Shown in pieces: positions 52,058 through 62,700 of a DNA stretch of 64,000 nucleotides. The notes beneath the pieces were generated by a model, which did not search any database, was not told where the DNA came from, and saw only the letters and a program-made list of their open reading frames with translations. Made by a program: the position numbers and the translations under genes. This DNA comes from Arthrobacter psychrolactophilus (GTDB lineage Bacteria; Actinomycetota; Actinomycetes; Actinomycetales; Micrococcaceae), in NCBI RefSeq assembly GCF_003219795.1, contig NZ_QJVC01000015.1, positions 17,807 through 81,806 of the forward strand, given 5' to 3'. The first letter of the stretch is position 1; every line of letters begins with the position of its first letter.

Positions 52058-54223
52058 ATGCCAAACACCGTGGTGGCGGCCGTCAGCACCCTGGGAGCGG
52101 CACAGTCCCGGCACTTTCCGCTAGGAATCAGTGCCGCTCCCAAGGGGCAGCCTGATCAGGGAGCCAATGTTGCTGTCTACGCTCCTGCCCATCGCGATGT
52201 GGTGCTGTGTTTTCAGCCCCCTGGCGATTCGTGGCGAGCCATTTTGCTCCCTGACAAGACCGACGGCGTCCACCACGGATTCGTCGAGGGGTTGCCGGTT
52301 GGCACCCGCTACGGTTTTTACACCAATCTTGCGGCGAGCCGCGAAGAGCTGCTGCTGATCGATCCCGAAGCGGTGCAGCTCCTGCTGGACCCGTACGGTC
52401 GCTACATCGATGAGATCACGCGCGCCGACGGAAGCGTGGGATACCTTTCCGTCCGGATGGATTCCGGATTCGACTGGGGCACCGTCACCCGGCCTAATAC
52501 GCCGTGGCGCGAAACCGTGTTTTATGAGGCGCACGTCCGCGGCCAGACCATGCTGCACCCGGAGATTCCCGAGGAAATTCGGGGCAGCTACGCTGGCATG
52601 GCACACCCCGTCATGATCGCTCATCTGCTGGAACTTGGCGTGACCGCCGTCGAGCTTTTGCCGGTACATTTCCACCTGGATGAGCCGCATCTGCAGGGCA
52701 CCGGGATGAGCAACTACTGGGGCTACAACACCCTGGGTTTCTTTGCCCCGCACGCACAATATGCCAGCGCCGCCGCGCGCGAGGCCGGGCCTGCCGCCGT
52801 GCAAGCCGAGCTCAAGGGCATGGTCAAGCTGCTGCACATGGCCGGCATCGAGGTCATTCTCGACGTGGTGTACAACCACACGGCCGAGGGCGGTCCGGGT
52901 GGGCCGTCGCTGAGCTGGCGCGGCCTGGCCGAGGAGCAGTACTACCGCATGCGCGATGGTCAGTACTATGACACGACCGGTTGCGGTAACACCTTGAACT
53001 TTGGCAATCCGCAGGTCATGAAAATGGCGCTGGATTCGCTGCGTTACTGGGTCGAGGAATTCCACATCGACGGCTTCCGCTTCGATTTGGCCGTGTCGCT
53101 GGCCCGCAATGGCAAGCACGAGTTCGACAACCAGCACCCGTTCCTGCTCGCCGCGGCCGCTGACAGTGTGCTGGGAACCACCAAGCTCATCTCCGAGCCG
53201 TGGGACGTTGGCTACGGTGGCTGGCAAACCGGTAACTTCCCCACGGGCTGGGCAGACTGGAACGACACCTTCCGCGATACCCTGCGCGATATCTGGCTGA
53301 CCGATCGGGCCACCATGTTCTCCGGCTACCACCACAATGGCCTCGCCAAACTCGGTGATGCCCTAGGCGGATCGTCCCAGCTTTTCGCCGCGTCGGGCCG
53401 CAGCAGCATGTCGTCGGTCAACTTTGTCACCGCCCACGATGGCTTCACACTGGCCGATCTGACCGCCTACAACAACAAGCACAACCTGGATAATCAGGAA
53501 GAAAATCGCGACGGCAACAGCAATAACCGCAGCTGGAATCACGGCGTTGAGGGCATCACCAACGACGAGAAGATTCTCGCCCAGCGTGCTCGCACCAGCC
53601 GTAACCTGATGGCCACCATGTTGTTGGCGCTCGGCGTGCCCATGCTCACCGCTGGTGACGAACTGGGTCGCAGCCAGGGCGGCAATAACAATGTGTACTG
53701 CCAGGACAATGAGATTGCCTGGGTCGATTGGTCCATGGATGAGGAAGCGAAAACCATGCTGGCCGCCACGCGCCGCCTGCTGAAGATTCGCAAGGATTTC
53801 CTGGCCGCCCAGCCTAGCGGGTACCCCACGCGTGGCGGGCAGTCGTTCATTCACTGGTTCGGCGCCGATGGTGTTCCCATGTCGCCGGAGGAGTGGAAGA
53901 ATCCGCACGAGCGCGTCCTGACCATGCTCATGGGTTCTCCCGACGGCAAGGTCGATGGCCTGGTCGTCTTCAACACGGGCATCACCGATGAGGACGTGGT
54001 CCTGCCGGCCAACCCGCGCTTTGGTGCAGAGTCCAAGGATGGCGAGATTGTCGAGCCGCGCTCGTATATGTTGCGGATGACCACGGCGGAGGCGACGTTA
54101 GCGGACGACGGCGAACCCTCCTTCCGCTTGCCCCGCTCCATTGAGCTGGTCAAGCCGGGCGAGCGCGTCCGTGTGGATGCCAACACCGTCCAGATTTATC
54201 GCAACGACCTTACCTCTCGGTAA
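52058..54223 (+). CDS. glgX: Glycogen debranching enzyme GlgX
   Basis: 721 aa, GH13 isoamylase-type. N-terminal CBM48 (about 15-130), then the barrel with VILDVVYNHTAE (region I), nucleophile D343 (GFRFDLAVSL), acid/base E380 (LISEPWDVGYGGW), and AHDGFTLAD (third Asp). It hydrolyses alpha-1,6 branches of phosphorylase-limit glycogen. ATG 52058 is two bases after rlmB, so transcription may run through. Confidence 0.93.
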   Translation: MPNTVVAAVSTLGAAQSRHFPLGISAAPKGQPDQGANVAVYAPAHRDVVLCFQPPGDSWRAILLPDKTDGVHHGFVEGLPVGTRYGFYTNLAASREELLLIDPEAVQLLLDPYGRYIDEITRADGSVGYLSVRMDSGFDWGTVTRPNTPWRETVFYEAHVRGQTMLHPEIPEEIRGSYAGMAHPVMIAHLLELGVTAVELLPVHFHLDEPHLQGTGMSNYWGYNTLGFFAPHAQYASAAAREAGPAAVQAELKGMVKLLHMAGIEVILDVVYNHTAEGGPGGPSLSWRGLAEEQYYRMRDGQYYDTTGCGNTLNFGNPQVMKMALDSLRYWVEEFHIDGFRFDLAVSLARNGKHEFDNQHPFLLAAAADSVLGTTKLISEPWDVGYGGWQTGNFPTGWADWNDTFRDTLRDIWLTDRATMFSGYHHNGLAKLGDALGGSSQLFAASGRSSMSSVNFVTAHDGFTLADLTAYNNKHNLDNQEENRDGNSNNRSWNHGVEGITNDEKILAQRARTSRNLMATMLLALGVPMLTAGDELGRSQGGNNNVYCQDNEIAWVDWSMDEEAKTMLAATRRLLKIRKDFLAAQPSGYPTRGGQSFIHWFGADGVPMSPEEWKNPHERVLTMLMGSPDGKVDGLVVFNTGITDEDVVLPANPRFGAESKDGEIVEPRSYMLRMTTAEATLADDGEPSFRLPRSIELVKPGERVRVDANTVQIYRNDLTSR

Positions 54224-54236
54224 ATGAGTCCGCCAA

Positions 54237-54266
54237 GAGGGGGTCTGCCACACGGCAGGCCCCCTC
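54237..54266 (+). terminator. glgX terminator
   Basis: 13-nt arms GAGGGGGTCTGCC / GGCAGGCCCCCTC (54237-54249 / 54254-54266), one mismatch, tetraloop ACAC, 13 bp after the stop. Confidence 0.8.
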
Positions 54267-54324
54267 TCGTGATTTCCCCCGAGTGCAGACGGCGCGACAT
54301 TCACCGTCTGCACCCGCTCCTCAG

Positions 54325-54757
54325 GTTCCGGCCCCTCCCGTTCGTTGAGTCGCCACATCACGCCCTTATCCGTGTGTCTTTTGGGCGTTATGTGACCACT
54401 CAACGCGGAGTTACTTGCGTGCGCCAGTGTCCGCTTGTGTCCCGCGGCGGAGCTACCGCCATCTGGCGCAGTTTGCTCTCGTTCCGGCCCCTCCCGTGCG
54501 TTGAGTCGCCACGTCACGCCCTTATCCGTGTGTCTTTTGGGCGTTATGTGACCACTCAACGCGGAGTTACTTGCGTGCGCCAGTGTCCGCTTGTGTCCCG
54601 CGGCGGAGCTACCGCCATCTGGCGCAGTTTGCTCTCGTTCCGGCCCCTCCCGTGCGTTGAGTCGCCACGTCACGCCCTTATCCGTGTGTCTTTTGGGCGT
54701 TATGTGACCACTCAACGCGGAGTTACTTGCGTGCGCCAGTGTCCGCTTGTGTCCGGC
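54325..54757. repeat. 156-bp tandem repeat, about 2.8 copies
   Basis: Units start at 54325, 54481 and 54637. Units 2 and 3 are near identical by eye until 54757, and unit 1 differs at a few bases. Each unit contains a 65-nt imperfect palindrome (for example 54498-54562) whose 24-nt arms pair at 20 positions (GCGTTGAGT...ACTCAACGC). The period is a multiple of three, so open frames run through it on both strands (about 197 and 205 codons); I do not regard these as genes. No other gene lies in 54224-54803. Confidence 0.9.
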
Positions 54758-54803
54758 GGCGAACCCGCCCGATCTGTGTCTGCAACCGCGACATTCTCTG
54801 GAG

Positions 54804-57419
54804 CTAGGCTGTCCTGATCAACCCCAGTTCCGCCGGATTGGCGAGCGCACCGTGGGTGGGGAGAATCTGGACGCTATATCCAAAGTCGCCGGAACGGTCG
54901 ATGAGCAGGTCCGCGGAGAACTGGTAGCGTCCCATGCCGTGGTCCTGCACCGTCTCCAGACGCTGTGAGCGGGTCTGGGCCAGATCATCCGCATCATCGA
55001 CCGTCCCGTACACCACGCTGACGTGAACATCGTTCGGATCCAGCTGGCCGAGATTGACGTGGGCCCGCACCTGCAGCGACTCACCAATTTGTGGCTCGTC
55101 GCCCAAGCCGTGGGAGTCCACATGTTCCACGTGAACCTCGGACCAGGCCGGACGCACCCGTTCCGTCCAGGCCGCCAGCTCCTTCGTGACGGCGTAGTTG
55201 TTGGCGCGCGCTAAGCGTCCGGCAACGGCTGCCGGCTGGTACAAACGCTGCACGTATTCGGCCACCATGCGATCAGCCGAGACGGCCGGGCCCAGGTTGG
55301 CGAGCGTGTGCTTGATCATCGAAATCCAGCGTGCGGGCAGCGCACCCTGGTGTGGCTGGGATGCGCCGGCGGCTCCGGCAGCCGAGGCCACCACCTCACC
55401 GTAGAAGCGCGGGGCAACCTGTGTCTCCAACAGTTCGTACAGCGCAGCAGCCTCGATGTCGTCGCGTTCCGTTTCCCCGGCCCCGGTATTGGCCGTCGGG
55501 ATCGCCCAGCCGTTCTCGCCGTCGTACATTTCATCCCACCAACCATCCATGACGGAGAGATTCAGCGAGCCGTTGATGGCGGCCTTCATACCCGAGGTGC
55601 CACAGGCTTCGAGCGGCCGGAGCGGATTGTTGAGCCACACATCGCAGCCCGGGAAGAGCGTGCGGGCCATAGCGATGTCGTAATTGGGCAGGAAGATGAT
55701 CCGGTGGCGCACCTCGGGATCGTCAGTGAACTGCACCAAATCCTGAATCATCTTCTTGCCGGCGTCGTCCGCGGGGTGCGACTTGCCAGCGATGATGATC
55801 TGGATTGGGTGCTCGGGATGCAGCAGCAGCGCCTTGAGCCGGGCGGGATCGCGCAGCATGAGGGTCAGACGCTTGTAGGTGGGGACGCGGCGGGCAAAAC
55901 CAATCGTCAAAACGTCCGGATCCAGCGCCGAATCGGTCCAGGCCAGCTGGGCATCCGCGGCACCGCGCTTTTTCCATGAGGACCGTAGACGCGCGCGGGC
56001 ATCGTCGACGAGGGCGGAACGCAGCCGTCGGCGCAGCGCCCACACCTCTTCATCACTGACGTCATACACCTTGGACCAATCGGGCCCATCCAGGACCTCG
56101 GCGCCAAAGCGTTCCTTGGCCAGCGCCGCGAGCTGCGGGTCAACCCAGGTGGGCACGTGGACGCCGTTCGTGACGGAGATGATCGGCACGTCTTGCTGCT
56201 CGAAGCCCGGCCACAGTCCGGAGAACATGCCGCGCGAGACCACGCCGTGGAGCTTGGCGACCCCGTTGGCGCGCTGAGCTAGGCGCAGGCCCATGACGGC
56301 CATGTTGAAGACCGCGGGATCGCCGCCGTCGTAATTTTCCGCGCCAAGGGCCAGGATCTCGGAGACGGGGACCCCGGGAGCCAACGCGCCGGCAAAGAAG
56401 TGCTCGATCATGCTGCGCGGGAAGCGGTCGATGCCGGCCGGAACAGGGGTGTGGGTGGTGAAGACCGTCGACGCGCGGCCGGCAGCAAGTGCCTCACCCC
56501 AGCTCAGCGGCTGCTCGGTGATGGCCGGATCCATGAGCTCGCGCACGCGTTCAATGCCGAGGAATCCGGCGTGCCCTTCGTTGGTGTGGAAGACCTCCGG
56601 GGCGGCAGTTCCCGTCAGCCGCGCGTAGGTGCGCAGCGCCTTGACCCCGCCCATGCCCAACAGCAATTCCTGCGTCAGGCGGTGATCGCCGCCGCCACCG
56701 TAGAGCCGGTCGGTCACGCCGCGGGCCGCATCGTCGTTCGCGGCCACGTTGGAATCCAGGAGCAGCAAGGGCACCCGGCCCACATCGGCTCGCCAAATGT
56801 GCGCATGCAACACCCGGTTATTCGGCAGGGGCAGCGTGACCAGCGCGGGCGTGCCGTCCTCCTCGCGCAGCAGGGTCAGCGGCAGGGAATCTGGGTCCAG
56901 CAGCGGGTAACTTTCCTGCTGCCACGCATCCCGTGAGAGCGATTGCTTGAAGTAACCTGCCTGATAGAGAAGCCCGACGCCGATGAGCGGCACCCCGAGG
57001 TCGGAGGCAGACTTGAGGTGGTCACCGGCGAGAATGCCGAGGCCGCCGGAATACTGGGGGAGGACCTCGGTGATGCCAAATTCGGGGGAGAAGTACGCAA
57101 TGCAGGCGGGTGCCTCTGCGCCCAGCGACTGGTACCAGCGTGGTTCGCACAGGTACGTGTCGAGGCTGCTTTCGGCTGCAGCCACGCGGGACACCACGTC
57201 CGGATCCTGAGCAAGCGCCTGCAACTGTTCGCGGGACAGGGCAGCGAGCATGGCGAGGGGGTTGCGGCGGGATTTTTCCCAGAGCTGCGGATTGAGCGAT
57301 TCAAACAAGGTGCGGGTGGGCAGATGCCAGGACCACCGGAGATTGGTGGCCAACTTGGTCAGGGCAGAGATCTGCGCAGGGACGACGGTGCGGACGGTGA
57401 ATCTGCGAATTGCCTTCAT
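54804..57419 (-). CDS. glgP: Alpha-glucan phosphorylase (actinobacterial GlgP, DUF3417 N-terminal type)
   Basis: 871 aa. N-terminal DUF3417 domain (about 5-115), then the phosphorylase domain with EFGITEVLPQYSGGLGILAGDH, VFTTHTPVPAGIDRF, and the PLP/phosphate segment EACGTSGMKAAINGSLNLS near residue 600. It releases glucose-1-phosphate from glycogen or maltodextrin. The start is ATG 57419; a GTG three codons upstream is also possible, and neither has a strong ribosome site. It is divergent from glgE. Confidence 0.92.
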   Translation of the reverse strand: MKAIRRFTVRTVVPAQISALTKLATNLRWSWHLPTRTLFESLNPQLWEKSRRNPLAMLAALSREQLQALAQDPDVVSRVAAAESSLDTYLCEPRWYQSLGAEAPACIAYFSPEFGITEVLPQYSGGLGILAGDHLKSASDLGVPLIGVGLLYQAGYFKQSLSRDAWQQESYPLLDPDSLPLTLLREEDGTPALVTLPLPNNRVLHAHIWRADVGRVPLLLLDSNVAANDDAARGVTDRLYGGGGDHRLTQELLLGMGGVKALRTYARLTGTAAPEVFHTNEGHAGFLGIERVRELMDPAITEQPLSWGEALAAGRASTVFTTHTPVPAGIDRFPRSMIEHFFAGALAPGVPVSEILALGAENYDGGDPAVFNMAVMGLRLAQRANGVAKLHGVVSRGMFSGLWPGFEQQDVPIISVTNGVHVPTWVDPQLAALAKERFGAEVLDGPDWSKVYDVSDEEVWALRRRLRSALVDDARARLRSSWKKRGAADAQLAWTDSALDPDVLTIGFARRVPTYKRLTLMLRDPARLKALLLHPEHPIQIIIAGKSHPADDAGKKMIQDLVQFTDDPEVRHRIIFLPNYDIAMARTLFPGCDVWLNNPLRPLEACGTSGMKAAINGSLNLSVMDGWWDEMYDGENGWAIPTANTGAGETERDDIEAAALYELLETQVAPRFYGEVVASAAGAAGASQPHQGALPARWISMIKHTLANLGPAVSADRMVAEYVQRLYQPAAVAGRLARANNYAVTKELAAWTERVRPAWSEVHVEHVDSHGLGDEPQIGESLQVRAHVNLGQLDPNDVHVSVVYGTVDDADDLAQTRSQRLETVQDHGMGRYQFSADLLIDRSGDFGYSVQILPTHGALANPAELGLIRTA

Positions 57420-57587
57420 GCCGGTCACACTAACCCAAGAGCTGGGACAGGAGTAGAGGCATGTGACTTATTGCGGTTTCATGACGTAGCAGAAGGGGCG
57501 AAAGGCGAAAAGTTGTCGCCGTGTGACGTCCAAACGCGCCGATGTGGCGCTCGACCTTAGCAATCCGGGCAAGGAGTCGCTAACGTC

Positions 57588-59690
57588 GTGCATGTGACTA
57601 CTCTTAAGCCTTCGCGTAAAACGCCAACCGCAGCGTCGTCCTTGCGCTCAGCAGCCACTACACCCTCGGATCCGCAGGAGGGTCTGCGCTTTGGCCGCAT
57701 CCCGATCACGAACGTGCAGCCGGTCGTAGAAAATGGTGCATTCCCGGCTAAGGGTATTCGCGGCGCCGACGTGCGGGTCAGTGCCGTGATCTTCCGTGAG
57801 GGCCACGATGCTTTGGGTGCCACAGCCATTCTTTTTGCCCCGGACCAGAGTGAAATTCAGCGTACTCGTCTCGCTCCGGTCCCTAAGGGCAGCGATTCCT
57901 GGGAAGGCGTGTTGACCCCGTCCTCCGAGGGTAACTGGAGCTTCGCCGTAGAAGGCTGGACCGATCTCTACGGCACCTGGGCGCACAACGCGCAGGTAAA
58001 AATCAACGCCAACGTTGACGTGGACGTCATGCTGGCCGAGGGTGCGCTGCTTTTGGGCACCGCAGCCAAAAACGCCAAGGCCACGCACCCGGAGGCAGCA
58101 AAGGCCTTCACCTCGGCCGCCGATCGCCTCGCCGACGCGTCACTGAACACCATTGACCGCCTAGCCGCCGGTACAAGCTCGGCCGTACGTGCCGCCGTCG
58201 GACTTTTCCCGCTGCGAGATCAGGTGACCCGGAGCCGTACTTACCCGCTGCTGGTGGAACGTGATGCTGCCGGTCGCGGTGCCTGGTATGAATTTTTCCC
58301 GCGTTCTGAGGGTGCCTCGCGCAGTGCCGAGACTGGCGAGTGGACCAGCGGTAATTTCCGTACGGCCGCTCATCGGCTGCCGGCCGTGGCCGAGATGGGC
58401 TTTGACGTGGTGTATCTGCCGCCGATCCATCCCATCGGCTCGATCAACCGAAAAGGTCCCAACAATTCACTGACCACTGTTCCCGGCGATCCCGGTTCGC
58501 CGTGGGCCATCGGCTCGGCCGCCGGTGGGCATGACGCGATTCACCCTGAGCTGGGCTCCTTCGAGGATTTCGATGCCTTTGTTGCGGCCGCGAATGAGCT
58601 AAACCTTGAGATTGCGCTGGATCTGGCCCTGCAGTGCGCCCCGGATCACCCCTGGGCCACGGCACATCCGGAATGGTTCACCACACGCGTGGACGGCACC
58701 ATCGCTTATGCGGAAAACCCTCCGAAGAAGTACCAGGACATCTATCCCCTGAACTTTGACAACGATCCGGCCGGGCTCAGCACCGAAATTCTGCGTGTTG
58801 TCCGCCTGTGGATCGATCACGGGGTGCGCATCTTCCGCGTTGATAACCCGCACACCAAGCCGGTCTGGTTCTGGGAGTGGCTTATCGGCACCATTAACGC
58901 CGAACGCCCCGACATCGTCTTCTTGGCCGAGGCCTTCACCCGCCCGGCCATGATGGCAGCTCTGGGCCGCGCCGGTTTCCAGCAGTCCTACAGCTACTTC
59001 ACGTGGCGCAACACCAAGGAAGAGCTCGAGGAGTACCTCGTGCATGTCAGTCGGGAATCGGCCGGCTATTTCCGCCCCAACTTCTTTGTTAACACCCCGG
59101 ACATCCTCACCGAGTACCTGCAGTACGGTGGCCCCGCGGCGTTTAAGATTCGCGCCATCCTCGCCGCCATGGGTAGCCCGCTCTGGGGTATGTACGCTGG
59201 CTTCGAACTCTTCGAGCACGTGGCCCGCCCCGGCTCGGAAGAGAACATCGACAACGAAAAGTATGAATTCAAGGACCGTGACTTTGCCGCTGCGGAGGCG
59301 CAGGGTAAGTCGTTGGCACCGTTCGTGACGCTACTGAACAAGATCCGCCGCGCGCACCCCGCACTGGGGGACCTGCAGAATCTGAGCCTGCATGCAGCCT
59401 CCGACGACGCGACCCTGGTCTTCAGCAAGCACAAGAATGTTCCCGCCACGGAGGATGCCCCGGCCTACAAGGACACCGTCATCGTGGTCATCAACGTCGA
59501 TCCGCACAGCATGCGTGAAGGCGAAGTGACTCTTGACCTTGACGCTCTGGCGCTCGACGGGCTCTCCTCAGATGGCACCTTTATTGTGGACGATCTCGTC
59601 ACCGGGGCAAGCTGGAACTGGGGCAAGAAGAATTACTTCCGGCTGGACGCGCATCTGGAACCCGCCCACATTTTGCATATTCGGCGCTGA
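57588..59690 (+). CDS. glgE: Alpha-1,4-glucan:maltose-1-phosphate maltosyltransferase GlgE
   Basis: 700 aa, GH13_3. Extends alpha-glucan with maltosyl units from maltose-1-phosphate. N-terminal beta domain (about 35-150), a helical insert (150-215), catalytic barrel with VYLPPIHPIGSINRKGPNN, nucleophile D419 (RIFRVDNPHTKP), and E448 (FLAEAFTRP). GTG 57588 follows AAGGAG; a second in-frame GTG lies two codons on. The maltokinase-GlgB gene follows 53 bp downstream. Confidence 0.94.
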   Translation: MHVTTLKPSRKTPTAASSLRSAATTPSDPQEGLRFGRIPITNVQPVVENGAFPAKGIRGADVRVSAVIFREGHDALGATAILFAPDQSEIQRTRLAPVPKGSDSWEGVLTPSSEGNWSFAVEGWTDLYGTWAHNAQVKINANVDVDVMLAEGALLLGTAAKNAKATHPEAAKAFTSAADRLADASLNTIDRLAAGTSSAVRAAVGLFPLRDQVTRSRTYPLLVERDAAGRGAWYEFFPRSEGASRSAETGEWTSGNFRTAAHRLPAVAEMGFDVVYLPPIHPIGSINRKGPNNSLTTVPGDPGSPWAIGSAAGGHDAIHPELGSFEDFDAFVAAANELNLEIALDLALQCAPDHPWATAHPEWFTTRVDGTIAYAENPPKKYQDIYPLNFDNDPAGLSTEILRVVRLWIDHGVRIFRVDNPHTKPVWFWEWLIGTINAERPDIVFLAEAFTRPAMMAALGRAGFQQSYSYFTWRNTKEELEEYLVHVSRESAGYFRPNFFVNTPDILTEYLQYGGPAAFKIRAILAAMGSPLWGMYAGFELFEHVARPGSEENIDNEKYEFKDRDFAAAEAQGKSLAPFVTLLNKIRRAHPALGDLQNLSLHAASDDATLVFSKHKNVPATEDAPAYKDTVIVVINVDPHSMREGEVTLDLDALALDGLSSDGTFIVDDLVTGASWNWGKKNYFRLDAHLEPAHILHIRR

Positions 59691-59743
59691 GCCATGGGCC
59701 CAGATGTCGCGGTACTCAGAGCAGGATCGGTGCGCCAACGCTC

Positions 59744-62700
59744 ATGAGTGATGCCCTCCTCACCCTCATCGCAGAGTGGTTGCCGCAGCAGCGCTGGTAT
59801 CCCCGCAAGGGCGACGCCGGCCACGGTGCGCGACTCACGATTGCCGAACGACACGAGCTGCCCTCGCCCGATCCCGCGGTGACGCTGCTGGTGTTGTTGT
59901 TGCGTGTGGATTTCCCCTCCCTCACCTCTCCTCCGTACGACGTCGGACAGCGGCTGACGCTGCACGTTCCCCTCAGTTTTCACCGAGATAGCACGGCCGT
60001 GCCAAGTAATTCTGAGGCCTCGGCTGGCGCTGTTGGCACAGGTGGGGTGTTGGGAACCCTTGAGGAGTTCGACGGTTGGCCCGACGGCCGAGTGCACGAT
60101 GGCTTGGCGGATCTGGTGTTCCTGCGGGCTTGGCTTTCCATGGCGCTGGGTGTTCCTCAGGGCGCAGCCGACGAGGTGCAGATCTGGCGGAACCCGGAGC
60201 TTGTTGGTGGTGCCGAGGATACGCTCTCCGATATTCGCGCCCTGGGTGCTGAGCAGTCCAATACCTCGATTGTTTTTCGGTATGAGGATCGCCCGCTGAT
60301 TGCCAAGTTCTTCCGCATCTTACAAAGTGGGGCGCATCCCGAGGTTGAGATTGGGCGTGCCCTGGCTACCGTTTCCGGCAAGGGCAAGTTTTCGCAGGTG
60401 CCAACGCTCCAAGTCGTTGCACAACAAGGCAGCTCCGGGGCTGTGCTCTGCGTGATTCACAATTTCATCGAGGGAGCACAGGACGGCTGGGAACGTGCCC
60501 TGGCCACTGCTGGGGTCAGCGAAGACTTCACGGCACATGCCGAGCTCATCGGCGGAGCCCTGGCGCAGGTCCATGCCAATCTGCGCGAGAGCATGGGAGC
60601 CCATTGGGCCGAGAAAGCCGAAACCCAGGCCTTCGTTGAGGTGATGGCCGCACGACTCGAGCATGCCTGGGACGTCGCACGCCCCGCCGTCGGACCGTAC
60701 GATCAAAAGTTCGAAAGCATTGTGCAACGGCTGCGGCATATTGACCGTCTGCCACAATTTCAACGCATTCACGGCGATCTGCATCTGGGGCAGCTGGTAT
60801 TGCGGGAGTCTGCTCCCACACCAGAGTGGTTCATCCTAGATTTCGAGGGCGAGCCGCTGCGCTCACTCTATGAACGCGGCCAGGCTGACATCGTCATTCG
60901 GGACTTAGCCGGCATGTTGCGCTCCTTTGACTATGCAGGTGCTCAAGCGGCCGGCACGGGAGCCATCACACGCAACGAAGGAGCCGAATGGGCCAGGAAA
61001 AGCAGCGACGCTTTTATTCTTGGTTACGAAAATGGCTCCGGCGAGAGAACATCGCGTAATAGTCCGCTTTTCATGGCATTGTGGCTGGATAAAGCGCTGT
61101 ACGAGGTGGTTTACGAATTACAAAATCGGCCTACATGGACTTGGGTTCCGGTAAAAGCCGTCCGAGATTTGTTTGAATCAATGGAAAGTGGTGTGGACAT
61201 GGGACTAAATGAAATGGCCCCTCTGGCAGTCAATGCGGGCGTCTTGGCACGAATTTCCGAAGGCAGTTATTACGCGCCGCACTCTGTGCTCGGGGCGCAT
61301 TTGGATAGTGATGGCAAGGTAACTGTGCGTGCGCTGCGGCATTTGGCCGAGTCGGTGCAGTTAGTCACCGCACAAGGCGTTATTCCCATGACGCATGAGT
61401 ACGGCGGCATCTGGGTTGCAGTTATTCCGGCACAGGAAGCAGACCATGTGCCGGACTACCGTTTGGACGTCAGGTACGCAGATGGGGTGCACCGCACGGA
61501 CGATCCCTATCGGTACCTGCCCACTGTCGGCGAACTGGACATGCACCTCATTGCTGAAGGTCGACACGAGACGTTGTGGACCGTTTTGGGTGCCCATGTT
61601 CGTCATTACCACTCCGAATTAGGCGATGTTTCGGGCGTCAGCTTTACCGTGTGGGCCCCTGCCGTTCAGGCCGTGCGAGTCATTGGCGAGTTCAATGATT
61701 GGGATGGCCGCTCGAACGCCATGCGCAGCCTCGGCAATAGCGGCTTGTGGGAACTTTTCATCCCCGGCGTCTCCGCGGGGGCTCGCTACAAGTTTGAAAT
61801 CCTCACGGAAAGCGGAAGCTGGCTGGAAAAGGCCGATCCCATGGCCTATGGCACCGAGGTGCCGCCGCTGACGGCATCACGCGTTGTCGACTCGTCGTAT
61901 TCCTTCAAGGACGATGACTGGATGGCCAAGCGCGCCACGATCGATCCGCACAATTCACCCATGAGTGTTTATGAGGTGCATCTAGGTTCCTGGCGACCGG
62001 GGCTGAGCTATGAAGAGCTGGCCACGGAACTCGTCGAGTATGTGCGGGATCTAGGGTTCACCCATGTTGAGCTCATGCCAGTCTCGGAACACCCCTTCGG
62101 TGGTTCATGGGGTTACCAGGTCACGTCCTACTATGCTCCGACGTCGCGCTTTGGCCACCCGGACCAGTTCCGTTTCCTCGTCGATTCGCTGCACCAGGCT
62201 GGCATCGGCGTCATCATGGACTGGGTACCCGCGCACTTCCCCAAGGATGAATGGGCATTAGCCCAGTTCAACGGTGGGGCGCAGTACGAGCACGCCAATC
62301 CACAGCTGGGGGAGCATCCCGACTGGGGAACCTTGATCTTTGACTTTGGCCGCAACGAGGTACGGAACTTCCTCGTCGCCAACGCCCTGTACTGGATCGA
62401 AGAATTCCATATCGATGGGCTACGCGTTGATGCCGTCGCGTCCATGTTGTACCTGGACTACTCGCGCGAGGACGGGGCTTGGAGCCCCAACCGCTTTGGC
62501 GGACGAGAAAACCTGGAGGCCATCAGTTTCCTGCAGGAAATGAATGCCACCGTCTACCGCCGCAACCCAGGCGTCGTCACGATCGCAGAAGAATCCACGG
62601 CGTTCCCCGGAGTCACCGCGCCAACCAGCGAGGGCGGATTGGGCTTCGGCATCAAATGGAATATGGGATGGATGCATGACTCTCTGACGTATATGTCTGA

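Noticed and set aside
52121-53335. 404-codon minus-strand ORF opposite glgX
   Set aside because: Shadow of glgX, whose catalytic residues are intact on the plus strand.
54325-54757. CRISPR-like array
   Set aside because: The whole 156-bp unit repeats, with no short repeat and unique spacers and no cas genes nearby.
54098-54817. Open frames of about 200 codons on both strands encoding 52-residue repeats
   Set aside because: Caused by the 156-bp tandem repeat having a period divisible by three; no ribosome site, and identical units would keep any open frame open.
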